Assembly (NCBI RefSeq): GCF_007860135.1
Contig: NZ_SJPV01000003.1
Span: forward strand, 154,698 to 218,697
Direction: 5' to 3'
Origin: Novipirellula artificiosorum
GTDB lineage: Bacteria > Planctomycetota > Planctomycetia > Pirellulales > Pirellulaceae
Length of the DNA: 64,000 bases
The notes under the pieces are model-generated. The model saw only the letters and a list, made by a program, of their open reading frames with translations. It was not told the DNA's origin and did no database searches. A program made the position numbers and the translations under genes. The stretch's first letter is position 1. The number at the start of each line of letters is the position of its first letter. Positions 51,877 through 59,439 of the stretch are shown here, piece after piece.

Positions 51877-52275
51877 ATGATTGATGGCATTCTGTTGCTG
51901 GCGGTTGATGATATTCTGGAGTCGCATGCGTTTCAGATTCGAGCGTATGGTGGTGACGATGGCCTGCGAGACGCGGGACTACTTGAGTCTGCGATCGCAC
52001 AACCACAAGCTTCTTTCGGCGGCGACTTTCTTCATGTGTTTCCATTCGAGATGGCCGCGGCTTACTTGTTTCACTTGGTCATGAACCACCCGTTCGTCGA
52101 TGGCAACAAACGAGTCGGACTGGAAGCTGCATTAATCTTCTTGGAAATCAACGAGGTTGCAATTGAAGCGACGGATGAGGAACTTGTGCAACTTGTGCTT
52201 GATACAACGTCGAGCAAAGTAACGAAGCAAGACATCGCCAACTTCTTTGAGTCACATCACGTCTCAACCGACTAA
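51877..52275 (+). CDS. Doc-family (Fic fold) toxin
   Basis: 132 residues. YGGDDGLRDAGLLESAIAQP followed by HPFVDGNKRVGLEAALIFL contains the Doc/Fic active-site signature HxFxxxNKR, with His, Asn, Lys and Arg in place. Doc toxins phosphorylate elongation factor Tu and stop translation. With the antitoxin it may stabilise the prophage or act as an anti-phage abortive module. Its last four bases overlap the end of the convergent methyltransferase gene. Confidence 0.9.
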   Translation: MIDGILLLAVDDILESHAFQIRAYGGDDGLRDAGLLESAIAQPQASFGGDFLHVFPFEMAAAYLFHLVMNHPFVDGNKRVGLEAALIFLEINEVAIEATDEELVQLVLDTTSSKVTKQDIANFFESHHVSTD

Positions 52276-53579
52276 CGCATATTTTCCTCACGCTTGCCGA
52301 CTGGGATCGGCGATTCGCCGGTCCGCTCCAAGATCGCGGGTTTGCCGGTGAAGCGTTGGTAGCGGTCGACGATCACGTCGCAGTACGGCGGATCGAGTTC
52401 CATCAAGTATGCTTTCCGACCAGTCTGTTCCGCGCCGATCAATGTCGATCCACTGCCGCCGAATAAGTCAAGCACGTTGTCGCCCCTGCGTGACGAATAC
52501 TGCATCGCATTGACCGCCAGTTCCGCCGGTTTGCCGGTGAGATGTTCGAGCTGTTGCGGCGGGATCTTCTTGACGTGCCAAAGGTCGGTGGCGTTGTTCG
52601 GCCCGAAGTACTTGTGGCCGGCCCCTTCTTTCCAACCGTAAAAACAAATTTCAAACGCGCCCATGAAATCTTTTCTTGTCATCACAGGATGCTGCTTGTC
52701 CCAAACAATCGCTTGGCTCATGTAAATTTTGGCCTGTTTGAGAGGGCCGGGATAGTTACCCAGGTTTGCGTAGCCTCCCCACACATACGCACATCCGCCA
52801 GGAACGAGCACGCGAGAAGCGTTTTCGAACCAAGCCAACAAGAGCCGGTCAAACTCCTCTTCGGAGATGAAGTCGTTGGCCAGCGGGCGATCTTTGGCAC
52901 GCATCTTTCGCTCACCTTTGGCCTTCTTGCCATCGCCGGCGAAGGTGCTGTTGCCGGCAGCGATCGCGTTCTTGCTGCGGGGCGAAACGCTGACATTATA
53001 GGGCGGATCCATGTGGATCAAATGGATCGGTTGTCCATTCAGTAGCCGGTCCAGGTCGTCCGGTTTTGACGAATCGCCGCACATCAATCGGTGATCGCCA
53101 AGAATCCAAATGTCGCCGGACTGGGTGATGGCTTCATCAGGCGGTTCGGGTACGTCATCGGGATCCGTCAGCCCTTGCGTCTCGTCGGCATGCAGCAATT
53201 TGGCGAGTTCATCGGCATCGAAACCGATCAGTTCACAATTAAAACCTGCGTCTTGTAACGCTCCCATTTCGAGTGGCAGCAGGTCGAAGTCCCACTCTGC
53301 ATTCTCGCCAGTACGGTTGTCGGCGATCCGGTAGGCTCGGACCGCTTCGGGTTCCATGTCTTTTGCGACGTGGACCGGGACTTCGGTCAGCCCGATCTTC
53401 TTGGCGGCTTTGAACCGCGTATGGCCGACGATGATGACGCCGTCGGTGTCGACGACGATCGGTTGTCGGAAACCGAATTCGTTGATGCTATGAACGACCG
53501 CGTCAACAGCATCGTCATTCAGACGCGGATTGTTTTCGTAAGGCTTGATTCGATCAAGCGACCACATTTCGACCTGCAT
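52272..53579 (-). CDS. ParB-like domain fused to DNA methyltransferase
   Basis: 435 residues. The N-terminal 75 residues are a ParB/Srx-type domain (SLDRIKPYENNPRLNDDAVD, SINEFGFRQPIVVDTDG, IVGHTRFKAAKKIGLTEVPV). The C-terminal part (from residue 170) is an N6/N4-type DNA methyltransferase: IHMDPPYNV is the DPPY catalytic motif and LDLFGGSGSTLIGAEQTGR the S-adenosylmethionine site, in the beta-class order. Such fusions are common in phages and may protect the genome from host restriction. It has no cognate endonuclease in view. A convergent 4-bp overlap joins it to the toxin gene. Confidence 0.9.
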   Translation of the reverse strand: MQVEMWSLDRIKPYENNPRLNDDAVDAVVHSINEFGFRQPIVVDTDGVIIVGHTRFKAAKKIGLTEVPVHVAKDMEPEAVRAYRIADNRTGENAEWDFDLLPLEMGALQDAGFNCELIGFDADELAKLLHADETQGLTDPDDVPEPPDEAITQSGDIWILGDHRLMCGDSSKPDDLDRLLNGQPIHLIHMDPPYNVSVSPRSKNAIAAGNSTFAGDGKKAKGERKMRAKDRPLANDFISEEEFDRLLLAWFENASRVLVPGGCAYVWGGYANLGNYPGPLKQAKIYMSQAIVWDKQHPVMTRKDFMGAFEICFYGWKEGAGHKYFGPNNATDLWHVKKIPPQQLEHLTGKPAELAVNAMQYSSRRGDNVLDLFGGSGSTLIGAEQTGRKAYLMELDPPYCDVIVDRYQRFTGKPAILERTGESPIPVGKREENMR

Positions 53580-53661
53580 GGCAGAGTCCTTTTCCAGAGG
53601 TGAAGAAACGGAAAAGGGTCGGTCGTTGGGTGGATGGTTAGATGTTTGGTTGGCTAGGTGG

Positions 53662-54402
53662 TTAGTTCTTATCGTTCTCGGAACTCTGCTGCTCTACCGT
53701 TTCTCTGGTACTAATCTTGTGGAGGCATTTCCTCTGCTGAAACTCTCTGGCAAAGAGGAGAACAAGCCCAGGGCCAAATGCCCACAGCAGTACCGTTGTC
53801 CCTAATACAATGCCGGTGTACGAACCTCGCGAACAATAGCACTCTTTCTCGCGATCCCAGACAGCCACATGCACGGGTACGGCTACAAGAAGTTCAAGGA
53901 TGCTCCCTTTGATCAAGAGGCGAATCATTCTCGTCATGGAGTCCATCCGGTCGACACCACGCCAGTAAACGAAAAATACACCAATCCATATCAGCCAGAG
54001 AATTCCGATTACAGTCCAGGCGACACTCATGTTCTCAATAAATGGTCCCCACAGATTTGGGATCTCAAGAAGCGTAGCGATCATTGCGATGGATAGCATT
54101 GCAGTTGCCAGCGCCGCACATACGAGAGACAACCACATCGGTCGTCCACTATCGGTCAGGTGCATTTTCAAGCGACCATGGGGACACAAGAACAGCCATT
54201 GTGTGAGTAGAAACCCTCCAACAACAATCAGAGTGTTCTTTTCTACTTCCTCCTCAAGAAAGGTAAGAGGCGTGCCATGTGCTCCTGCCATTTCGAACGG
54301 CGGTGCCAAAAGCAGGTACCACACTCCGATCGCAAAGCAAAGTAAACCGACAATTAGGAGCAACCAACGAGCTAATCGGGACTTGTTCTTGAGACTAGGC
54401 AT
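53662..54402 (-). CDS. Multi-pass membrane protein in the replication region
   Basis: 246 residues, start taken at MPSLKNKSRLARW after ggaggtttcc-like sequence; an ATG four codons earlier is equivalent. About six hydrophobic helices are visible (WLLLIVGLLCFAIGVWYLLL, LIVVGGFLLTQWLFL, GIVLGTTVLLWAFGPGLVLL). A Cys-rich outer loop (CYCSRGSYTG) precedes the last helix. No family with known function was recognised. It lies between the methyltransferase and the iteron cluster, which is unusual for a phage replication block. Confidence 0.6.
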   Translation of the reverse strand: MPSLKNKSRLARWLLLIVGLLCFAIGVWYLLLAPPFEMAGAHGTPLTFLEEEVEKNTLIVVGGFLLTQWLFLCPHGRLKMHLTDSGRPMWLSLVCAALATAMLSIAMIATLLEIPNLWGPFIENMSVAWTVIGILWLIWIGVFFVYWRGVDRMDSMTRMIRLLIKGSILELLVAVPVHVAVWDREKECYCSRGSYTGIVLGTTVLLWAFGPGLVLLFAREFQQRKCLHKISTRETVEQQSSENDKN

Positions 54403-54601
54403 GGAAACCTCCATTTCAGTGACCGATCACGCTAATTGTATTGTCTCACACTCGGACAATCAAAACAAACTGTGCTGGACAAGGTGCCTGTTCCGTGTGC
54501 CCATATTGGCGTTCAAATCGCCGGGGAGTACCTAAAATGTTTCCGGGGTCATCTTTCGTCTGCGTTCGCCAGCGTCAGCCCTGCTCGCCCACCATCGATT
54601 T

Positions 54602-54854
54602 CACTGGGACAACTTTCACTGGGACACATCAGTGGGATTCGACGGCACACCGCACATCAGTGGGACAGCCCCCTATAGGGGCTTTGTCCCACTGGTGTGC
54701 TCGCCCACTGGGACAACACGTTTGTCCCACTGAGTCCCAGTGGTCCCAGTGAACACAGCAACAGCAGTGGGACACACTGGGACAGCGTTGTCCCACTGTC
54801 GCTGGCGATTCGAACGCCACTGGTGGGACTCACTGGGACAGTTCAGTCCCACTG
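54602..54854. repeat. Iteron cluster, candidate replication origin
   Basis: At least twelve copies of a 9-mer, CA(C/G)TGGGAC, occur in both orientations within 253 bp (for example 54602, 54617, 54706, 54775, 54831 forward; 54685, 54724, 54734, 54743, 54790, 54846 reverse), plus near-matches. Inside lies a GC-rich hairpin with arms gggacagcccc and ggggctttgtccc (54662-54690). The cluster begins just downstream of the primase-polymerase gene and overlaps its last codons. Such arrays are typical of initiator binding sites or partition sites; replication origin is the simplest explanation. Confidence 0.8.
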
Positions 54855-56755
54855 ATGATATAGCCTTCATATTTTTGTCCATTTGCTTTCGTGATTTCAC
54901 ATTGGCGGGCCATTCCATCTTCAATCAGTTCCTCGATTAGGTTGTTGAAACGGTTGCCGCTGACGCCAGCGGCTTCACGGATGACGCGGCTTGTCTCACC
55001 GGTCTTGAACTTCGCAAGTGCACTGAGCAGCGACGCACGCTCCTTCTCATGCTTGCGTTCGGCGCGGGACACTTTGCGTTGTTCGCCTGCCTGTTCCTCT
55101 TGGGCGTCACGCTGTGCATATGCGTCGTTGGACTCCAGTATGTTCACGTCCCAACGTCGACCGCCGGGGTCGTCACGCGTTCCCTCCTGCACATCAACGC
55201 CCCACAGACCACTGTGGCCGGCCGAGCCACCGACACTCATCCATAGTTCGTGATGGCCGCCACGTTCGGGATCGTATTTGACGCGTCGGTTCAGCAAAAT
55301 CCATTGACGGACGAACTCTTGAAAGCCAGCCCAGGCGATGTTTTCCAGTTCCGCAGGTTCGTACGGGTCGGCGATGCTCTTCTTGAGGTGATGGCACAGG
55401 ATCGGCGTGCAGCCGGTCTCTTGCGCCAGCTCGCCAATGGATTTGAGCAGACCGCCAACGATGAACAGGTTGCCGGCGTCGTTGCCTAGTCCGAGCATCA
55501 TCAAGTAGGTCGGATCGAGGATCAGCACGTCAAGTGCATGGTCCTCAATCACGCGTTTCATCGCGTCGATGTGCTCTTGGTTGGTCAACTGCGGAACGTC
55601 GAAGCACCAGACAGCACCTTGGCAATCCGAGAGACGAAGCTGTTTTGAACGCGCGACTCGGCGTGCGGTTTCCTGGATGGTTGCCGCACCCGACTCGCCG
55701 GACATCACACCGACACGTCGGGATAGCTTGACATCGAATTTACCAAGAAACGGTGTCGCTTCGGCGAGCGATAATGCCAAGTCGACACTAATGTTGGTTT
55801 TGAGCGTTTTCTTTGGGCCGGCAATCATCGACGGTTGTCCTCGGACGAGGATACCGTTGATGAGGTATTCCATATCGTACTGCGATGCGTCGAGATCTCG
55901 ACTGGAGACAATGTTGAACAGTTTCTCTTCGGCAGCCCGACGATCTTGCTCGAAATGATTCTCGATCGTCGCCACGTTGATTTGATCAGGCTCGTACCGA
56001 GCAACGCTGGCCGCGATCCGATCGACCTCGTCGCGATCCATCGGCGGATCGCAACGAACGCGATTTGTTTCCTGAATGGCGGCAGCGATTTCGTCGACCG
56101 ACATTCCGGCTCGCCGCATCGTGCCGCCCAGGCGGGCCAGTGTGCCGTTGCGTTGGCCGGCGGGAATTCGGTTACCGCCAACCTCGGTCGTTGTGACACG
56201 TTCGGATGGGTGGCCGTCGGATAGACGATTGAGATCATCGACCAGCCACTGAGGCGGCAAAGGCAGATCTTCGGGACCGATATCGAGTCCCATCGTCGGT
56301 GCCCAGTGGTACCGCCGGCCGCCTTCGAGGACGGAGGGCGGAACGACGACGTAGCCTCCATCGACTTTGATGTCGACGAACTTGGCCAGCTCACTGTTCC
56401 AATTCTTCCAGGTGACGCCTTCGGGACGGCGGAAGAAGTACTGCCGACCGCCTCGTGCGGTTAGCGACAAAGGTGCAACGGCCAGGTCCATCGATCGCTC
56501 GGGATCTTCGAGCAACCAATGGCTACCGACGTCAACGTCAAGCACGAAGATGCCGTTGGTCGAAACGCCGATATTGGCCGAAGGCGACCGTCGCCACCAA
56601 TCCTCGATGGTATCCAGGTCTTTCGTCGCATCGTTGCATCCATGCGACGTGATCGGTTGTTTGGTTCCCGACGCGCACGGAAATACCGCGTAGCCGAGAT
56701 CGGCCAGCGTGAGCGCGGCGTCGAGAAGTTTGGAGATATTTGCTTGGGAAGTCAA
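54830..56755 (-). CDS. Primase-polymerase fused to RepA/KaiC-like helicase
   Basis: 641 residues; the start TTG overlaps the upstream helicase stop (TTGA). Residues 15-175 are a bifunctional primase/polymerase domain: GYAVFPCASGTKQPIT, IFVLDVDVG with the catalytic D-x-D, LTARGGRQYFFRRPEG and VDIKVDGGYVVVPPS. A PriCT-like helical segment (MSVDEIAAAIQETNRV) links to a RecA-like ATPase (SMIAGPKKTLKTNISVDLAL as Walker A, ALDVLILDPTYLM as Walker B, TPILCHHLKKS). A winged-helix tail (TSRVIREAAGVSGNRFNNLI) ends the protein. It probably primes and unwinds phage DNA at the adjacent iterons. Confidence 0.85.
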   Translation of the reverse strand: MTSQANISKLLDAALTLADLGYAVFPCASGTKQPITSHGCNDATKDLDTIEDWWRRSPSANIGVSTNGIFVLDVDVGSHWLLEDPERSMDLAVAPLSLTARGGRQYFFRRPEGVTWKNWNSELAKFVDIKVDGGYVVVPPSVLEGGRRYHWAPTMGLDIGPEDLPLPPQWLVDDLNRLSDGHPSERVTTTEVGGNRIPAGQRNGTLARLGGTMRRAGMSVDEIAAAIQETNRVRCDPPMDRDEVDRIAASVARYEPDQINVATIENHFEQDRRAAEEKLFNIVSSRDLDASQYDMEYLINGILVRGQPSMIAGPKKTLKTNISVDLALSLAEATPFLGKFDVKLSRRVGVMSGESGAATIQETARRVARSKQLRLSDCQGAVWCFDVPQLTNQEHIDAMKRVIEDHALDVLILDPTYLMMLGLGNDAGNLFIVGGLLKSIGELAQETGCTPILCHHLKKSIADPYEPAELENIAWAGFQEFVRQWILLNRRVKYDPERGGHHELWMSVGGSAGHSGLWGVDVQEGTRDDPGGRRWDVNILESNDAYAQRDAQEEQAGEQRKVSRAERKHEKERASLLSALAKFKTGETSRVIREAAGVSGNRFNNLIEELIEDGMARQCEITKANGQKYEGYIISGTELSQ

Positions 56756-58407
56756 AACGGAACCTCGTCATCGTCGTCATCCATGCCAGAGAGACAGAAG
56801 CAGGGTTTTTCAGTTAGCTTGGTGTCGACGATCCGATCGAACTTTTCGCCAGCGATACTGCGAATGGTAATCTCCTCGGGGAACGCGAGCGCCCCGCGGA
56901 TCGCTAACGAAACCGCTTCGGCCGCCGTGCGCGGAACAGGTTCGTAGGATCGTTCTCGCCACCACCAAACCGCTTTGTTGCGAGCGAATCCGGTGTGCTC
57001 AAAACAGACGTACTCGCGATGATGAAAGTTGATGCCGATGACATACTCAACGCACATCGACTTCGGATCATCCTCTTCTGCGTCGCGTTTGGTATGAACG
57101 CTGTAGAGTACGTCTTGGACCTCGTGCGTTTGCTCGGTGATGTCTTCCGACAACACTGCTGCCGATGCAGGTTGACTGGTGTGACTGATCACACGGGGTG
57201 ATGCAATGACTGGGAATTCATGGTTGCAGGACGGACATTCCCGCTTGGCGACCGCGACGATGGCTCCACATTGGGGACACTCTTTGGCTTTGGGCCGATC
57301 ATCGTGCTGCGGCGTCGGCGGTTCGATGCAGTCCACCGGACCGTGACGCATCACGTTGCCGGCGAAGTCCAAAATCAAGCAATTTTCTTTGCCGGGATGC
57401 AGACGAAAGCCGCGGCCGATCATTTGGTAGTAGAGACCGGGTGACATCGTCGGACGCAAAAGCGCTACACAGTCGATCGTAGGGGCATCAAACCCGGTGG
57501 TCAGGACGCCGACGTTAACGAGGTACTTGCATCGCTGGTTGCGAAAGTCGTCGAGCGTTTGATCTCGTTTGCCTTGTCTGGTTTGGCCAGTCACAACTTC
57601 GCAGTCTTGACCTCGCTGCTTCAAAGCGAGAGCGATCGAATGAGCATGGTCGACGCCCGCTGCGAAGATCAAGCACGAATTCCGCTGGACCGTTGCCGCG
57701 ATGATTTCGTCACACGCGGATTCCACCATCGGTTCGGCGTTCATCAACGCTTCGGTATCGCTAGCGATAAATTCACCACCGCGAACCCTCAACGCCGAGG
57801 TGTCTGCTTTCTGTTTGGCTGCCTTAGCGGTTGGACGGCAGAGGTAACCATCTAGAATGAGGTCCATGACACCGACTTCATATGCGATCTCGTGTAACGG
57901 ACCGGCTGCATCGCATATCGAACCGCTGTCCAGTCGATACGGCGTCGCGGTAAACCCGATGACACGTAGGTTCGGATTGATTCGCTTGGCATCGGCCAGA
58001 AACCGTCGATACATGCCGGTGCCTTCTTTGGGCACCAGATGGCACTCGTCGACCAGGACCATATCAAAGTGCCCCAGTTCCTCGGCTCGATGATGCACGG
58101 ACTGGATACCGGCAATGATGACATCGCCATTGGTTTGCCGTTTGCCGAGGCCGGCCGAAAAGACACCAAAGTTGACGCTCGGGCAAACAGCGGTCAACTT
58201 CTCGGCGGCCTGTTGCAAGAGTTCCTTGACGTGAGCCAGGATCAAGACGCGGCCTTGCCAGAGATTTACCGCATCGTCGCAGATCGTTGCGATCGTTGGC
58301 GTTTTGCCACCAGCGGTCGGAATGACAACGACGGGGTTGGTGTCGAAGCGACGTAGGTGCAGATAGACCGCGTTGACGGCGGCGCGTTGGTAGGGTCTTA
58401 GTTGCAT
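56752..58407 (-). CDS. Superfamily II DNA helicase with zinc ribbon
   Basis: 551 residues. All main SF2 motifs are present: VVIPTAGGKTPTIATI (motif I), MVLVDECHLVPKEG (motif II, DECH), VIGFTATPYRLD (motif III) and MIGRGFRLHPGKENC (motif VI). A C-terminal zinc ribbon (CPQCGAIVAVAKRECPSCNH) and an extra domain follow. Phage members of this group unwind DNA in replication or recombination. The stop overlaps the primase start by four bases. Confidence 0.85.
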   Translation of the reverse strand: MQLRPYQRAAVNAVYLHLRRFDTNPVVVIPTAGGKTPTIATICDDAVNLWQGRVLILAHVKELLQQAAEKLTAVCPSVNFGVFSAGLGKRQTNGDVIIAGIQSVHHRAEELGHFDMVLVDECHLVPKEGTGMYRRFLADAKRINPNLRVIGFTATPYRLDSGSICDAAGPLHEIAYEVGVMDLILDGYLCRPTAKAAKQKADTSALRVRGGEFIASDTEALMNAEPMVESACDEIIAATVQRNSCLIFAAGVDHAHSIALALKQRGQDCEVVTGQTRQGKRDQTLDDFRNQRCKYLVNVGVLTTGFDAPTIDCVALLRPTMSPGLYYQMIGRGFRLHPGKENCLILDFAGNVMRHGPVDCIEPPTPQHDDRPKAKECPQCGAIVAVAKRECPSCNHEFPVIASPRVISHTSQPASAAVLSEDITEQTHEVQDVLYSVHTKRDAEEDDPKSMCVEYVIGINFHHREYVCFEHTGFARNKAVWWWRERSYEPVPRTAAEAVSLAIRGALAFPEEITIRSIAGEKFDRIVDTKLTEKPCFCLSGMDDDDDEVPF

Positions 58408-58601
58408 ACGATGACCTCACCGTTGCGTCGTTTCACGCCGCGTTGGGATTGCAGCCATGCTTCGCAGTGCCCCGTGTAGCGAGCGTTCAATTTGTGACAT
58501 TTCCTGCAGATGCGGTTTCCCGGTCCTTGGCTGTCGAATTTTTTGTCACACTTCAGACACACCCTATTTGCGGGGCGATAGTTGTGGGCAAAGGCGACCA
58601 T
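58398..58601 (-). CDS. Small zinc-ribbon protein
   Basis: 67 residues with two CxxC pairs (RVCLKCDKKFDSQGPGNRI then CRKCHKLNAR), a small treble-clef zinc fold. It overlaps the helicase start by ten bases and the end of the RusA-like gene. Function unknown; likely a DNA- or RNA-binding accessory in replication. Confidence 0.6.
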   Translation of the reverse strand: MVAFAHNYRPANRVCLKCDKKFDSQGPGNRICRKCHKLNARYTGHCEAWLQSQRGVKRRNGEVIVCN

Positions 58602-58959
58602 CGTTTTCCTCAATTCGGACGATTGCTTTGCCGCCCTTAACCGGACAGCGTTTATGGATAGAGAGATCGACGATTTGGTTGTCGTCTTCGTACGCACCGC
58701 CGTGCTGGAGTGCATCGAGCAGTACCTTGAGCACATTGTCGATGTCACGACGGCGACGATCGGGCGGGTGAATCAACACATCGACCGACAGCGGGCCGGT
58801 GATGGGGCGGACCTCCATGTCATGAAGCAAACGGCAAACGTCGCGACGAAATTCTCGACCGCCTTTGCTGATCAACGTCCGTGGCCCCACCCGCCGCCAG
58901 TAATGATTGATACTGGGAGGGTGGGGCACTTCGACGAGCAACACGCTCAGCGTTTCCAA
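58564..58959 (-). CDS. rusA: RusA-like Holliday junction resolvase
   Basis: 131 residues with the RusA signature: VPHPPSINHYWRR, VDVLIHPPDRRRRDIDNVLK, LLDALQHGGAYEDDNQI. The conserved acidic residues (D of RDIDN, DD of EDDNQI) are the catalytic set. It resolves four-way junctions formed during phage replication and recombination. It overlaps the DUF669 gene by 13 bases. Confidence 0.9.
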   Translation of the reverse strand: METLSVLLVEVPHPPSINHYWRRVGPRTLISKGGREFRRDVCRLLHDMEVRPITGPLSVDVLIHPPDRRRRDIDNVLKVLLDALQHGGAYEDDNQIVDLSIHKRCPVKGGKAIVRIEENDGRLCPQLSPRK

Positions 58960-59393
58960 GGCGCGGTGGACGCTTGCGCCGGGTTAGAAGCTGGAGCGGG
59001 CGCCGTTGCGGAGTAACCACGGATCTCGTTATGCATCTCGCCGGTGTCGATGCGACGTTTTAGGCGAACGTTGATCATCATCGGCAACGAATGCAGTTCT
59101 TGACTGTCCTTGGCAATCATCACACCCGCGGCACGGCAGATCGCGGACAATTCCGCCTGAGCGATTTGCACGGCGGTTTCGTTCGGGTTGTCAAGGTTCA
59201 AACGAACCCACAACAGACGCCCCTTGAACTCGCCTTCGATGATCTCGAACGTGAGTTGCAAATATTGTCCGGTGCCAGCCTTGGTCGGCTTCATTTCGCT
59301 GTCCGTGATCACGGCAACGTACTTGCCAGCGGGAATCGGTTCGAGCGAGTTGGTGGGTTCGACTTGGTTGGCGTCAAAGTTGAGTGTAGCCAT
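58947..59393 (-). CDS. DUF669-like phage recombination/replication protein
   Basis: 148 residues, ATG start after aaggaaaacgca; a long upstream in-frame extension overlaps the ATPase gene out of frame and is rejected. The sequence starts MATLNFDANQVEPTNSLEPI, then has IPAGKYVAVITDSEMKPTKA and TGQYLQLTFEIIEGEFKGR, the DUF669 pattern. Members lie beside RecA-like phage ATPases (as here) and RusA and are thought to act in single-strand DNA handling. Confidence 0.85.
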   Translation of the reverse strand: MATLNFDANQVEPTNSLEPIPAGKYVAVITDSEMKPTKAGTGQYLQLTFEIIEGEFKGRLLWVRLNLDNPNETAVQIAQAELSAICRAAGVMIAKDSQELHSLPMMINVRLKRRIDTGEMHNEIRGYSATAPAPASNPAQASTAPWKR

Positions 59394-59439
59394 TGCGTTT
59401 TCCTTGGGTTTGAAACGGGATAGAAAGGGGGTGAATTGT

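Noticed and set aside
54800..54825. T-arm-like hairpin (TGGCG, ATTCGAA, CGCCA) inside the iteron region
   Set aside because: The 5-bp stem and 7-base loop look like a tRNA T-arm, but no other tRNA arms are present and iterons flank it directly.
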